A stretch of DNA of 64,000 bases from CAZMZW01 sp963802275 (GTDB taxonomy: Bacteria > Chloroflexota > Anaerolineae > Anaerolineales > Anaerolineaceae): contig CAWDIB010000004.1 of NCBI GenBank assembly GCA_963802275.1, positions 744,001 through 808,000 on the forward strand, in the 5' to 3' direction. Both the position numbers and the translations under genes were made by a program. Numbering within the stretch: position 1 is the stretch's first letter; each line of letters starts with the position of its first letter. The notes under the pieces were generated by a model that saw only the letters and a program-made list of their open reading frames with translations, ran no database searches and was not told where the DNA came from. Positions 1-8,614 of this stretch are shown one piece after another.

Positions 1-2
1 AC

Positions 3-245
3 AAAGTCAGCAACGGCTACTGCAAAACCGACCATGCCCTCACGGGAGACCCTACGCGGTTGAATGACTGTGTGGTGAAAGAGAAGAGACAGATGGAACT
101 GGCCAGCGGCCAATCGATCAGTTATGCCAGCAACCAACCACACCAACTGGCGTCCTTCTGCGCCATTCATCAGATGGATGGGAAATTGGTCACTTCATTC
201 ATTGACTACCGGAAATTCGGTGAGGCAATCTGCATCCTGCCTTGA
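3..245 (+). CDS. possible 3' end of an unidentified gene, cut by the window edge
   Basis: One frame stays open from the left edge to a stop at 243-245, giving about 80 residues with no start needed inside the window. The composition is protein-like (Cys, Tyr, Lys and Gln spread evenly), but I recognise no domain. The tRNA promoter follows at once. It may be a real C-terminus or a chance open frame; the upstream sequence decides. Confidence 0.3.
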   Translation, partial: KVSNGYCKTDHALTGDPTRLNDCVVKEKRQMELASGQSISYASNQPHQLASFCAIHQMDGKLVTSFIDYRKFGEAICILP

Positions 246-279
246 AGCAAGAATATGCCAGGTGATGGGCGCTGATTTT

Positions 280-288
280 TGGTATAAT
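280..288 (+). promoter_or_regulatory. extended -10 promoter of the tRNA-Val gene
   Basis: TGG followed by TATAAT at 283-288, 12 bases before the tRNA. The TG one base upstream of the hexamer makes it an extended -10 box; no clear -35 box is visible. Confidence 0.5.
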
Positions 289-300
289 CGGTTTGAAAAT

Positions 301-375
<75 letters not shown>

Positions 376-828
376 CCTGTTTTTACCCTCACTTTTTTCC
401 TCTCCCAAAAAGGGAGAGGATTTTTTTTAAACGGACAAAAACGGACAGGTTATTGGAAACCAATCGAAACGAATATTCGTTCCATAAAAATCGAAATTTG
501 AATTTAGGTTTTGTCTTTTGAGAAACGAATGGGATTTATAAATATATAAGGGTTGCTTCAGCATGACAACGAAATGGTGGCAGTGCCCTGTACCTAGGCG
601 GCTTGATGCCGCCCGGAAAGGGTATCTACGCGTTCTGCTCATGCATAACGCTTCGAGGTGCCGCCTGAATCGGTTTTTTTCACCCTCACCCTGACCTCTT
701 CCATCCAGGGAGAGGAGAATCAAAAAAAGTACCCCAGTAGATATTTTTTTAGGAAGAATTAACAACAAGGACTCTTTGGCGCGCGGGGCGCGTCCTCCCC
801 TGCGGGGATGCAATTTGATCGTGAAAAT
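376..828. other. gene-free gap with repeats
   Basis: No credible gene. The gap holds CTCTCCC...GGGAGAGG hairpin repeats (about 383-421 and 678-722) and one copy of the double-hairpin element at 576-665. The only long frame, on the minus strand through the repeats, has repeat-derived composition. Confidence 0.7.
576..665. repeat. double-hairpin palindromic repeat, copy A
   Basis: Outer stem GGTGGCA (576-582) with TGCCGCC (659-665); first hairpin GGCGGC-TTGAT-GCCGCC; second hairpin GCGTTCTGC-TCAT-GCATAACGC with one mismatch. It has the same plan as the copies near 2663, 6967, 11192 and 41392. Confidence 0.75.
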
Positions 829-2097
829 TTAATCTTCCAGCCAGGCAGGGCGGACGGCTTTGACAAATCCGATGATAATGAGCATGGCCAGCCCCCCGGC
901 AAAGCCGTTGTTGTAGAGGTTCATGAAGCCATGCAAGCTGCCCACGTGCATGACCATGGGCAAGTGCAGGGCTCCAGCCAGCAAGCCGGCCAGGAAGCCG
1001 AAGCGGCCGGAAAAAGGGGCCAGGGTGGTGCAGAAGAGGGCGGCCAGCAATGGGCCGGGGTCGTTATGTGCCCAGATCTTGATGAAGCAAATGAGATAGA
1101 CGCCCAGCATGACGGGCAGGATATTGCGGGGATGCTTTCCCAGAGCACCAAAGCCGAATACAGTAAATACCCCGGCCAGGGTGGCGCCGTTGACGTCCCC
1201 GCCGACCAGATGGATGTAAGCAAGGGCCAGCAAACCCACCAGACCCATATTGACCAGGGTGATGCCCAAACCATAATCCTGGATAAAGTCGGAGGGGAGC
1301 CGGCCGGAACGGGCGAGAAGCTGGCGGTAGACCTGCAACCGACCACCCCAGACCCATCCGAGAATAATCACACTCACCAGGATAACAAATGCCAGCAGGG
1401 TAAACAGAAGGGTGTGATCCGTTGACCAATACAGGAGTGGTTCGATCTCCAGGCCAAAACCGCGCATGAACATGAAGATGGTCAGGGCGACAAATCCACC
1501 AGTGGTACCAGTGTTGTACAGGTTATAACCCAGATGAATAGAATAGATATGATTCATCAGAGCCGGAAGGAGCATGCCAGCCAATATACCAACGAGAATA
1601 CCAAGTATAAGTCCCATCCAGCCGAAACCAAAGCCAAAGGCGGTCTGGCTGACCAGGGGGGCGAGGGTGGTACCAAACAGCAAAGGAGCGATGAGATCGC
1701 GCAAGGGTTGCCGGTGAAAAATAGCATTGAACAGGCACACCCCCAGCATGACCGGCAGAATATTGAAAGGATTCTTGCCAAAAAAGGCAAAGCCAGACAT
1801 GGTGAAAATAGCAGCCAAGAGCAGACCATTAAAACGAGCACGAACAAGATTTGCAACGAGAAGACCAATAAGGGTGACCAGGGCGGAATTAAACAATGCC
1901 GCACCAGGACCCGCCAAGGCGACATAGTCGGTTATTAAGATGCTGGGAGAAGTAAGGATGAGCCATTCCCCCTGAAATACTTCCGAGTGGGTGTTTACAG
2001 AAAATGCGGCAGCGAAAAGAAGAAAGCTGAATGCAAGAACAAGAAAATTGATGCGACGGCGTTCGAGGACTTCAATCCGGGCAGCGGTGGTTTTCAT
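829..2097 (-). CDS. DUF1576 family membrane protein
   Basis: A 422-residue polytopic membrane protein of the DUF1576 family; function unknown. It is built as two homologous halves: GKNPFNILPVMLGV at about residues 107-120 is repeated as GKHPRNILPVMLGV near 320, and GYNLYNTGTTGG is echoed by FMNLYNNGFAGG near the C-terminus. This internal duplication with conserved Asn/Gly loops resembles that of small-solute transporters, but the substrate cannot be inferred. I prefer the ATG at 2097 to the longer frame starting at 2172 because AAAGGA lies 8 bases before it. The gene stands alone between repeat-rich gaps. Family call is secure, role unknown. Confidence 0.85.
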   Translation of the reverse strand: MKTTAARIEVLERRRINFLVLAFSFLLFAAAFSVNTHSEVFQGEWLILTSPSILITDYVALAGPGAALFNSALVTLIGLLVANLVRARFNGLLLAAIFTMSGFAFFGKNPFNILPVMLGVCLFNAIFHRQPLRDLIAPLLFGTTLAPLVSQTAFGFGFGWMGLILGILVGILAGMLLPALMNHIYSIHLGYNLYNTGTTGGFVALTIFMFMRGFGLEIEPLLYWSTDHTLLFTLLAFVILVSVIILGWVWGGRLQVYRQLLARSGRLPSDFIQDYGLGITLVNMGLVGLLALAYIHLVGGDVNGATLAGVFTVFGFGALGKHPRNILPVMLGVYLICFIKIWAHNDPGPLLAALFCTTLAPFSGRFGFLAGLLAGALHLPMVMHVGSLHGFMNLYNNGFAGGLAMLIIIGFVKAVRPAWLED

Positions 2098-2172
2098 CGT
2101 TGCGATCCTTTCTAAAGAGGAGTAGGTTGGAGTCTGATGATTAATCTTACAGGAAAAATCGCAGGGAGGCAA

Positions 2173-2850
2173 TTGTTTTTTGGCTTTTAGGAAAATAAAA
2201 ATAAAAAAACAGTTAATAAATCAAACAATTAAAAAAGATACTTCATCATAAATATTGTGAAAAAACGGAGAGTGCCGCCAGATTGGTAAATATTTCCACC
2301 CTCACCTTTTTCCTCTCCCATCGAGGGAGAGGAGAATCCAAGAAGAGGGTGCACCTGCATTTTTTAAAACAAAGCAAATGAGATCGCTTCGTCGCGCAAG
2401 GCGCATCCTCGCGAAAATATATAGAATCAATAATACAGGGGCGTATTAAGATGATGCTTCGCTGCGCTCAGCATGACAATTTTGAGAGTGGAGAATGGGC
2501 AGATTGCCACACCGCGCAATGATTAACTAATGTAATAGTAGTTTTCTTTCCTCACAAATTTTTTTTCCATAATACTTCAGAACGCGGTTCGCAAATACGA
2601 GAGGGATGCTCAGGAGATCGCTTCGGCGCGCGGGGCGCATCCTCGCGAATGTTTAATGAAAAGGCGGCTTTGCCCTGCACATGAGCGGCATGAAGCCGCT
2701 CTGTGCGGGTATCTCCGCATCCTGCTCATGCAGGATGCTTCGAGGCGCCGCCTTGATCAATAAACAAACCCCACCAGATCCTTCGCTTAGCTCAGGACAG
2801 GCAAAGTGCGCCAGCCTAAGAGCCCTTACGAAGGGGAGGAGTTCACTTTC
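2173..2850. other. repeat-rich gap
   Basis: No gene seen. It contains a CTCTCCC/GGGAGAGG hairpin repeat (about 2296-2337), two GATCGCTTCG...CTCGCGAA repeats (2380-2417, 2613-2651), a TTCGCTGCGCTCA repeat (about 2452-2478), double-hairpin copy B (2663-2752) and a CCACCAGATCCTTCGCT repeat (about 2770-2815) that recurs near 41565. Confidence 0.7.
2663..2752. repeat. double-hairpin palindromic repeat, copy B (cleanest copy)
   Basis: Outer stem GGCGGC (2663-2668) with GCCGCC (2747-2752). First hairpin GCAC-AT-GAGCGGC, loop ATGAA, GCCGCTC-T-GTGC (2677-2706). Second hairpin GCATCCTGC, loop TCAT, GCAGGATGC (2717-2738). All three stems pair perfectly apart from the internal AT/T bulge. Confidence 0.85.
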
Positions 2851-3621
2851 CTACTTTTTTACCTTATCCTTTTGGATGAGGAGTTTGAGGGCTTCGGTGG
2901 CGGTTTCAAGCAGGTCGTGCAGATCCTCGGTGTAGTTCTTGCGCACCTCGGGGTCGTCAGCTTCCTGATTGCCCATGATGAGCATGATGCCGCCGGCGCG
3001 CTTACGGTAGATGCTGCTGAGGACGAAGATGGTGGAGGATTCCATTTCGGAGCAGATGGCGCCGCCCATAGTCCAGGCTTTCCAGCGCTGGAGGAGGCGG
3101 TCGGCAACGGGCATGCGTTTGGGGTCGTGCTGGCCGTAGAAGGAATCCTTGGACTGGGTGATGCCGAGAAGATGGCGGTGGTTGAGGCGGGTGGCGGCAT
3201 CCTTGAGGGCCATGACCACATCAATATCTGCCACGGCGGGGAACTCCACCGGCATGTAATGCAGGGTGGTGCCTTCGTCGCGGATGGCAGCGGTGATGAT
3301 GGCGAGGTCGCCGGGGCGCTCCTGGGGCTGCATGCCGCCGGACGTGCCGACGCGGATGAAGGTATCGGCGCCGAGCTGCACCAGCTCTTCCACAGCAATG
3401 GCAGTCGATGGGCAGCCGATGCCGGTGGAGGTTACGGAGACCTTTTCGCCGAGCAGGGTGCCGGTGTAGGTGGTGTATTCGCGGTGGGATGCGACTTTTT
3501 GGGGATTATCAAAATAGCTGGCGATCATTTCGCAGCGGCCGGGGTCGCCGGGGAGGAGGACGTAGCGGCCGACGTCGCCGTTGCGCATTTTGAGGTGAAA
3601 TTTCAGGTCAGGGAATTCCAT
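2851..3621 (-). CDS. udp: uridine phosphorylase
   Basis: Nucleoside phosphorylase (NP-I family, 256 residues) that splits uridine with phosphate into uracil and ribose 1-phosphate in pyrimidine salvage. Visible family marks are the N-terminal phosphate-binding LLPGDPGR, the FIRVGTSGGMQ strand-loop, DSFYGQ near the middle, and SEMESSTIF, the Glu-Met-Glu ribose-binding motif, followed by IYRKRAGG as in Udp rather than in purine phosphorylases. Length is normal. The ATG at 3621 has GGAGG 5 bases upstream. No pyrimidine-salvage partner lies next to it. Udp is preferred over PNP from the SEMES...RAG segment; the exact base specificity is inferred. Confidence 0.88.
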   Translation of the reverse strand: MEFPDLKFHLKMRNGDVGRYVLLPGDPGRCEMIASYFDNPQKVASHREYTTYTGTLLGEKVSVTSTGIGCPSTAIAVEELVQLGADTFIRVGTSGGMQPQERPGDLAIITAAIRDEGTTLHYMPVEFPAVADIDVVMALKDAATRLNHRHLLGITQSKDSFYGQHDPKRMPVADRLLQRWKAWTMGGAICSEMESSTIFVLSSIYRKRAGGIMLIMGNQEADDPEVRKNYTEDLHDLLETATEALKLLIQKDKVKK

Positions 3622-4389
3622 AATGCCTCCGAGGGATTAAGATGGCATTATTTTAACATCATTGAAGTGAGGAGGTCATGGACCTGGGCATAGGTGACAC
3701 AGATATCTTCCGGCATGTGTGATTTGAAATTTAGCCCTTTCAGAGGGTCTTGTAAACCTGCCAAAGTCAAATTATCACCCTCCCCTTTATCCTCTCCCAT
3801 CAAGGGAGAGGAAATGGGCAGCGAGTCGCCGGCCAAATTAAAAAGAAGGTAGTGTCATGAGATAGTTACGAAATTATATTCCTCGCGAATTCATAGTGAA
3901 AAGATGGCGCGGTTGCCATAAGAGACGGGTACAGAAAAGGCGGGATATGAATCCCGCCCTACGGAAGCCCCCATCAAGGGAGAGGAAATGCGCGGCGAGA
4001 CGTCAGCTTAATCAAAAGAATATCGCATCTTGAGATCGCTTCGTCACTACGGTCCTCGCGAAAGCCACCCGCTGGCGGGGATGCCGGTTAAATCGTAAAA
4101 CCAAGGCAACGCTCCCCACCCTGCCTCCCCTCTTTAGAGGGGAGGAATGATTCATGAGATCGCTTCGTCGCGCCTCTGCGCTCCTCACCTCCGGGGATGC
4201 TGCGTGATCGCGAATATATTGCATTAAATATTTATCTGGACGCGGTTCGCAATTACGAGTGAAAGAAATCCAACTACTGGATGGAAGTACACAGCGTGTG
4301 ACTAAAAAAGTTCAAAATCGCGCATGTAAAAGCTAAATCTCGGTTAACCGCTTTGCCACTATAATTGGCAGGTCATTCATAAAAAATCA
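3622..4389. other. gene-free gap with repeats
   Basis: No gene supported. Repeats seen: CTCTCCC/GGGAGAGG hairpin (about 3776-3815), GATCGCTTCG-type copies (4032-4062, 4155-4195) and a CCTCCCC/GGGGAGG hairpin (about 4118-4147). A TATAAT at 4360-4365 may be the -10 box of the downstream methyltransferase. Confidence 0.65.
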
Positions 4390-5181
4390 ATGTCAGCCAG
4401 TTACGACGAAACCTATTTTGAAAAACTTTACCAGGTGGAGGACCGCCACTTCTGGTTCCGCACACGGAAGGCGATGGTGGCAGCACTGTGCAGTAACATC
4501 GTTGCCCATCTGCCAGCCGGCTACCGGGTAATGGAAATCGGCTGCGGCACCGGGCATCTGCTTAAGACCCTGAAGGATACCTGCGTGAACGGCGAGGTGG
4601 TCGGGCTGGACCTGTTCTGGGAAGGGCTGGCATTCGCCAGCCAGCGTACCAGTGCCAGCCTGATCCAGGGCCAGGCGGAACGGATGCCATTTGCCGAAGG
4701 TAATTTCGACCTGATCGGCATGTTCGATGTGCTGGAACACCTGGAAAATGATGAAGAAATCCTGGTTTCGGTATTAAATATGCTGAAAAAAAGCGGGAAA
4801 CTAATGCTGACCGTGCCAGCTGAGCACCAATTGTGGAGCACGACCGACCTGATCGCCCATCACCAGCGCCGCTATGAGATAAATGAGTTGAAGGAGAAAC
4901 TGGAAAAGAGCGGCTTTCAGATCGACTACATCAGCGAGTGCATGCAGGCATTACACCCATTGGCGAAGATGCGCCCGTCGGCGCCAATTCTTCTCGAGGA
5001 AATGAGTGCAGATGAAGATCGGCGGTCCCGGGAGGAATTCAGCCATGAGCTGAAAATATTGCCCATAGCAAATGAAATTGCGTTTCGCATACTTCATACT
5101 GAAGTGAATCGGATCAGGAGATACGAGTCCATCAGGCGGGGAACATCCATTATTGCAGTGGCAAAGAGGGATAGTAAATAA
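4390..5181 (+). CDS. class I SAM-dependent methyltransferase
   Basis: A 263-residue Rossmann-fold methyltransferase (Methyltransf_11/12 type). Motif I VMEIGCGTGHLL lies at about residues 47-58 and binds SAM; the acidic GLDLFWEG follows on strand beta-2; IGMFDVLEHLEND is the usual motif around beta-4, and a post-motif LMLTVPAEHQLW segment follows. The N-terminal YFEKLYQVEDRHFWFRTR resembles enzymes annotated as acting on glycans or lipids, but the substrate is not readable. It lies just upstream of the DUF389-SH3b gene on the same strand (81-base gap). The start ATG has no clear ribosome-binding site. Confidence 0.8.
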   Translation: MSASYDETYFEKLYQVEDRHFWFRTRKAMVAALCSNIVAHLPAGYRVMEIGCGTGHLLKTLKDTCVNGEVVGLDLFWEGLAFASQRTSASLIQGQAERMPFAEGNFDLIGMFDVLEHLENDEEILVSVLNMLKKSGKLMLTVPAEHQLWSTTDLIAHHQRRYEINELKEKLEKSGFQIDYISECMQALHPLAKMRPSAPILLEEMSADEDRRSREEFSHELKILPIANEIAFRILHTEVNRIRRYESIRRGTSIIAVAKRDSK

Positions 5182-5262
5182 AGATATAAAACATCTGTCT
5201 CATCCAATAAAATACATAGATATACTAATCATATAAAAGATGCGAAGATAGATAAATGAACC

Positions 5263-6627
5263 ATGTTAAAATTTTTCTATAACATTTCCGGATTTTTCAT
5301 CCCGCGTTTGGATGAAAATGAAAAAAAAGAAATCACAGAGGGCATAGCTGAAGCGACCACCCCCAGCTTTGATTATTACCTGCTGGTCGTACTCTCGTGC
5401 AGCATCGCCACGCTGGGCCTGCTGACCAATTCCCCGGCCGTGATCATCGGGGCAATGTTGATCGCCCCGCTGATGTCATCCATCATCGGCATCGGTTTGG
5501 CTGTGGTAACCAGTAATAGTGAGCTGCTCAGCAAATCCTTGTCCACCCTTCTGCGCGGGATAGCCCTGGCAATCCTTCTTTCACTGATCGTGGCAATCTT
5601 CAACCGCATTTTCCCATTTATTGTCCTTAGCCAACTGCCGGAGCAGGTAATCACCCGCAGCCGCCCGACCCCGATCGACCTGGCGATCGCGCTGGCAGGC
5701 GGCATCGCAGCTGCCTATGCCATGACACGCAAGAATCTTTCTGCGGCATTGCCAGGCGTGGCCATCGCTACCGCTGTGATGCCACCGCTATGCACAGTGG
5801 GTATCGGCATAGCCTTTTTCCAATGGGATATTGCCTTTGGCGCGTTGGTACTATTCCTTGTCAACGCCATCACCATCGCCTTTGCTTCTGCTATAACTTT
5901 TCTTTTTAGCGGGTTTTCCCCACGCAGCAGAATTTCCACCGAAAATTTAAAACGCAACCTGACCATTTCCGCCATCCTTTTACTGGTGATCTTCCTCCCG
6001 CTGGCCTATTATTCCTATACCTTTGTAAAGAAAGCCAACGACAACCGGCAGATCATCAGCGCAGTGACCGAGGCAGTCGGCAGCATTGAAAACATCGAAT
6101 TGGTGGATATCAACCAGACCTTGAATGGGGATACGCTGAACCTGGTGCTAACCATTCGTACCAACAATCCTTTAAGATATGAGCAGGTGGTGGAAATCCA
6201 GGACCAGATCGTCAGCAGCCTTGACCAAACAGTCAGCCTGCAGATCAACCAGGTCTTCGCCGAAAGGCTGGATCCCCTGGTTCCACCCACCCCCACAGCG
6301 ACACTCAAACCAGGTATTACACCCTCACCTGTACCGACCGCCACAGCGGTTCCCACAAGGACGCCAATACCCACCCCAACACCGGGTTCAGGGATCATCA
6401 CGCGATATAATCCGCCAGCCCTCAATATCTACCAGGAACCGGGCGGACCGGTCATCGGTGAGATCAGACCAGGACAGGAAATTGTAATCATGGGACAAGA
6501 GAAGGTATTCGAGGGTTTGATCTGGACCAAGGTCACGGATGGCGAAGGAAGGGTGGGCTGGATACCCAAGGTCACCATTCAGCTCAGCACGGCGACCCCG
6601 ACCCAGACTGAAACTCCCTTGCCCTGA
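5263..6627 (+). CDS. DUF389 membrane protein with C-terminal SH3b domain
   Basis: A 454-residue protein. Residues about 35-265 form the polytopic DUF389 (TIGR00341-type) region, starting with an amphipathic segment and LLTNSPAVIIGAMLIAPLMS. After the last membrane helix (near 235-255) comes a soluble segment, then a Pro/Thr linker (PTPTATLKPGITPSPVPT) and a bacterial SH3 domain at about 390-445, recognisable by GPVIGEIRPGQ and GRVGWIP. SH3b domains normally bind peptidoglycan or other wall material outside the cytoplasm, so the linker and SH3b are expected outside. The fusion is the odd point; DUF389 function is unknown. It is unlikely to be a frame artefact, since one uninterrupted frame covers both parts. 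Confidence 0.82.
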   Translation: MLKFFYNISGFFIPRLDENEKKEITEGIAEATTPSFDYYLLVVLSCSIATLGLLTNSPAVIIGAMLIAPLMSSIIGIGLAVVTSNSELLSKSLSTLLRGIALAILLSLIVAIFNRIFPFIVLSQLPEQVITRSRPTPIDLAIALAGGIAAAYAMTRKNLSAALPGVAIATAVMPPLCTVGIGIAFFQWDIAFGALVLFLVNAITIAFASAITFLFSGFSPRSRISTENLKRNLTISAILLLVIFLPLAYYSYTFVKKANDNRQIISAVTEAVGSIENIELVDINQTLNGDTLNLVLTIRTNNPLRYEQVVEIQDQIVSSLDQTVSLQINQVFAERLDPLVPPTPTATLKPGITPSPVPTATAVPTRTPIPTPTPGSGIITRYNPPALNIYQEPGGPVIGEIRPGQEIVIMGQEKVFEGLIWTKVTDGEGRVGWIPKVTIQLSTATPTQTETPLP

Positions 6628-7281
6628 ATGCAGCAATGCCTGCGTGGATATTGTTGGTAAATTCATAATTTTTCAAGAGAATCTCAAAATACAGGCGATC
6701 CTTCAATCAGGCAGGCCTTTTGCGCCGTTCCCTAAAGTCGAAATTTAAATGAAGTCAGTCCGCGGCGGAGGACATCCATAATCGCTGTGGCAAGGCGGGA
6801 GTGAGAATTAATTAACTGAAATAAATATTAACCACGGTCATGGAAGATAGCCACTTCGCGCAAGTGCAGTGAAAGGGATTCTTCGCTGCGCTTAGTATGA
6901 CCAAATAGCCGTTGGGAGTGTCGCTTGAACATTTCATTAATGTGCAACAAATGAGATCGCTTCGCCGTGCCCTGCGCCTGGGCGGTCTGACTCAGCCCGG
7001 CGCGGGTACCTGCGCACCCTGCGCATGCAGGGTGCTGCGGCAGACCGGCTCGCGAAAGCGTCGCTACGCTCCTCGCAAAAGCGGGGGGCTTTACTGGCGG
7101 GGGCGTCATCTGAATCTCGATAGCGGCAGATTGCCACGGCGCACGGAGTGCGCCTCGCAAGTACGGGGAAAGGGATTCTTCGCTGCGCTCAGAATGACCC
7201 AAGCGCCGGCGGGGACGCCGGCTTTATCATAAAAGTGGGGGATCGCGTCGTCACTACGTTTCCCGCGAATACTGACTGCCA
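6628..7281. other. repeat island between genes
   Basis: No gene. The second half is almost all repeats: TTCGCTGCGCTCA copies (about 6876-6902, 7170-7201), GATCGCTTCG copies (from 6953 and 7239), double-hairpin copy C (6967-7047) and a GCCGGC-GGGGAC-GCCGGC hairpin (7203-7229). Short frames here are repeat translations. Confidence 0.7.
6967..7047. repeat. double-hairpin palindromic repeat, copy C
   Basis: First hairpin GCGCC-T-GGGC with GCCC-GGCGC (6974-7003); second hairpin GCACCCTGC-GCAT-GCAGGGTGC (7014-7035), perfect. CGGTCTG (6983-6989) also pairs with CAGACCG (7041-7047), an alternative outer pairing. Confidence 0.75.
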
Positions 7282-8602
7282 TTATTTCTGTGACACCTGA
7301 TCCAGGTATAGCTTGATGACCGGTACGGCCACCAGCTTCTCGTAAAAGAAGTTGTTGATCATGCGGATTAATTCAGCACGGGCGGATTCGAGCTCGGGAG
7401 AAATCACCTGACCGGTTTCCTGGCGGGAGAGGATGTCGCGCAGGCGCAGGAGCAGGCGCACCACCTCGGTCTCCTCGGCGCCCTCGAGGGTGTCCACCAC
7501 GTTGATGATGAGCTTGTCGGCATGGGCGAGCAGGTGGTCAAGGGTGAAGCGCGGGTTGGCGGTGAAGGTGTCATCAATGGTGCGGATGAGCGACCAGACC
7601 TGGTAGAGCATGCTGGCAGGTTCGTCGAACAGCTCGCGCACATAGGCGGCTGCCTCATATTTCCCGGTGAGGCGGAAGATGTTGTAGAGGCGGCGGGCGA
7701 CCTTGCCGTAGTTGAGGTCCTTGGTGAGGTATTTGCGGATCTCCTTTTCGAGGGCGTCCACGTAATTATCCAGGGCGTCGCCGGAGACATGCTGGGCGAG
7801 TTTATTGAAGAGGGTGAGCGATTCCGATTCGAGATAGACCTCCTGGTAGTAGGGGTCGAGGAAGCCATCCAGGGCGGTGATGCTGCCATCCGGCGCCTGC
7901 CAGGTGACATCGAGCATGTTGCTGGCGTTGACGAGCACCTCGCGCACGGCGTCCACCACCACCCAGTCCAGCTTGCACCAGCCGGGGTCACGGGAGGCCT
8001 GCTCCCAGGTGACGGTTGCCGGCTGACCTTCGGGCGTTTCAATGTCAATTTTGCCAGCCAGCACCTCGTCCGGCTTCCAGGAGATGGGGCTGCCGGCTTT
8101 GACGGACTTTCCCCTGGCGCTGGGCATCGGCTGGGTAGCTGCCGAACTTGACCTCGATCATCTCGTAGAATGGACCGCGGGCGGTGGCTTTCACCTTTTC
8201 GCGCATGATGTCCGCCAGGATGCGGCAGGCCTCTTCCCGCGTGGGGGCGATGATGTTGACGCGTTCGAAGTAGTCGGCATCACCGGGGTACTTTTGCACC
8301 TTGGACTGGGCAGCCGAGCCGGAGAGGGCCAGGGCGGTCTCCACCCGGCCGGGCTGGTCGGCAAACTCCACCACGCGGCCGATGCGGCGGAAGTGCTCCA
8401 GGTCAGCCGGGTCGAAATCGAGCATGGTGACCTTGTGGCCGAAGATGCCGGTGCGCGGGTCGACGCTGACCTGCTGGCTGTTTTTGGTTTCCCGGATGGC
8501 CTGCAGCCACTCATTGGCTTTGGCTTCATCCAGCTCAACGCCGAGGCGGTGGGCGGAGGCGAGGACCTGGTTTAATTCTTTTTTATGGGAAGGTTTTTTC
8601 AT
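7282..8602 (-). pseudogene. unidentified protein with nucleotidyltransferase-like motif, frame broken once
   Basis: Two frames read as one 439-residue protein if one extra base is removed near 8110-8130: the first runs to ...EVKFGSYP, the second continues MPSARGKSVKAGSPISW. Total length (1321 bases) is one over a multiple of three, consistent with a single insertion. The N-terminal part has SGSAAQSKVQKYPGDADYFE, matching the nucleotidyltransferase-fold pattern GS-x(11)-DxD, and CKLDWVVVD about 100 residues later could supply the third acidic residue; the C-terminal half is helical. I know no named family for it. The start at 8602 has AGGAG upstream and lies 12 bases after the stop of the peptidase copy at 8615, suggesting one operon. 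Whether the break is real or a consensus error is open. Confidence 0.55.
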
Positions 8603-8614
8603 TTTTTTCTCCTA

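Noticed and set aside
808..1938. Glu/Gln-rich plus-strand frames
   Set aside because: Shadows of the DUF1576 gene; no ribosome-binding site or domain.
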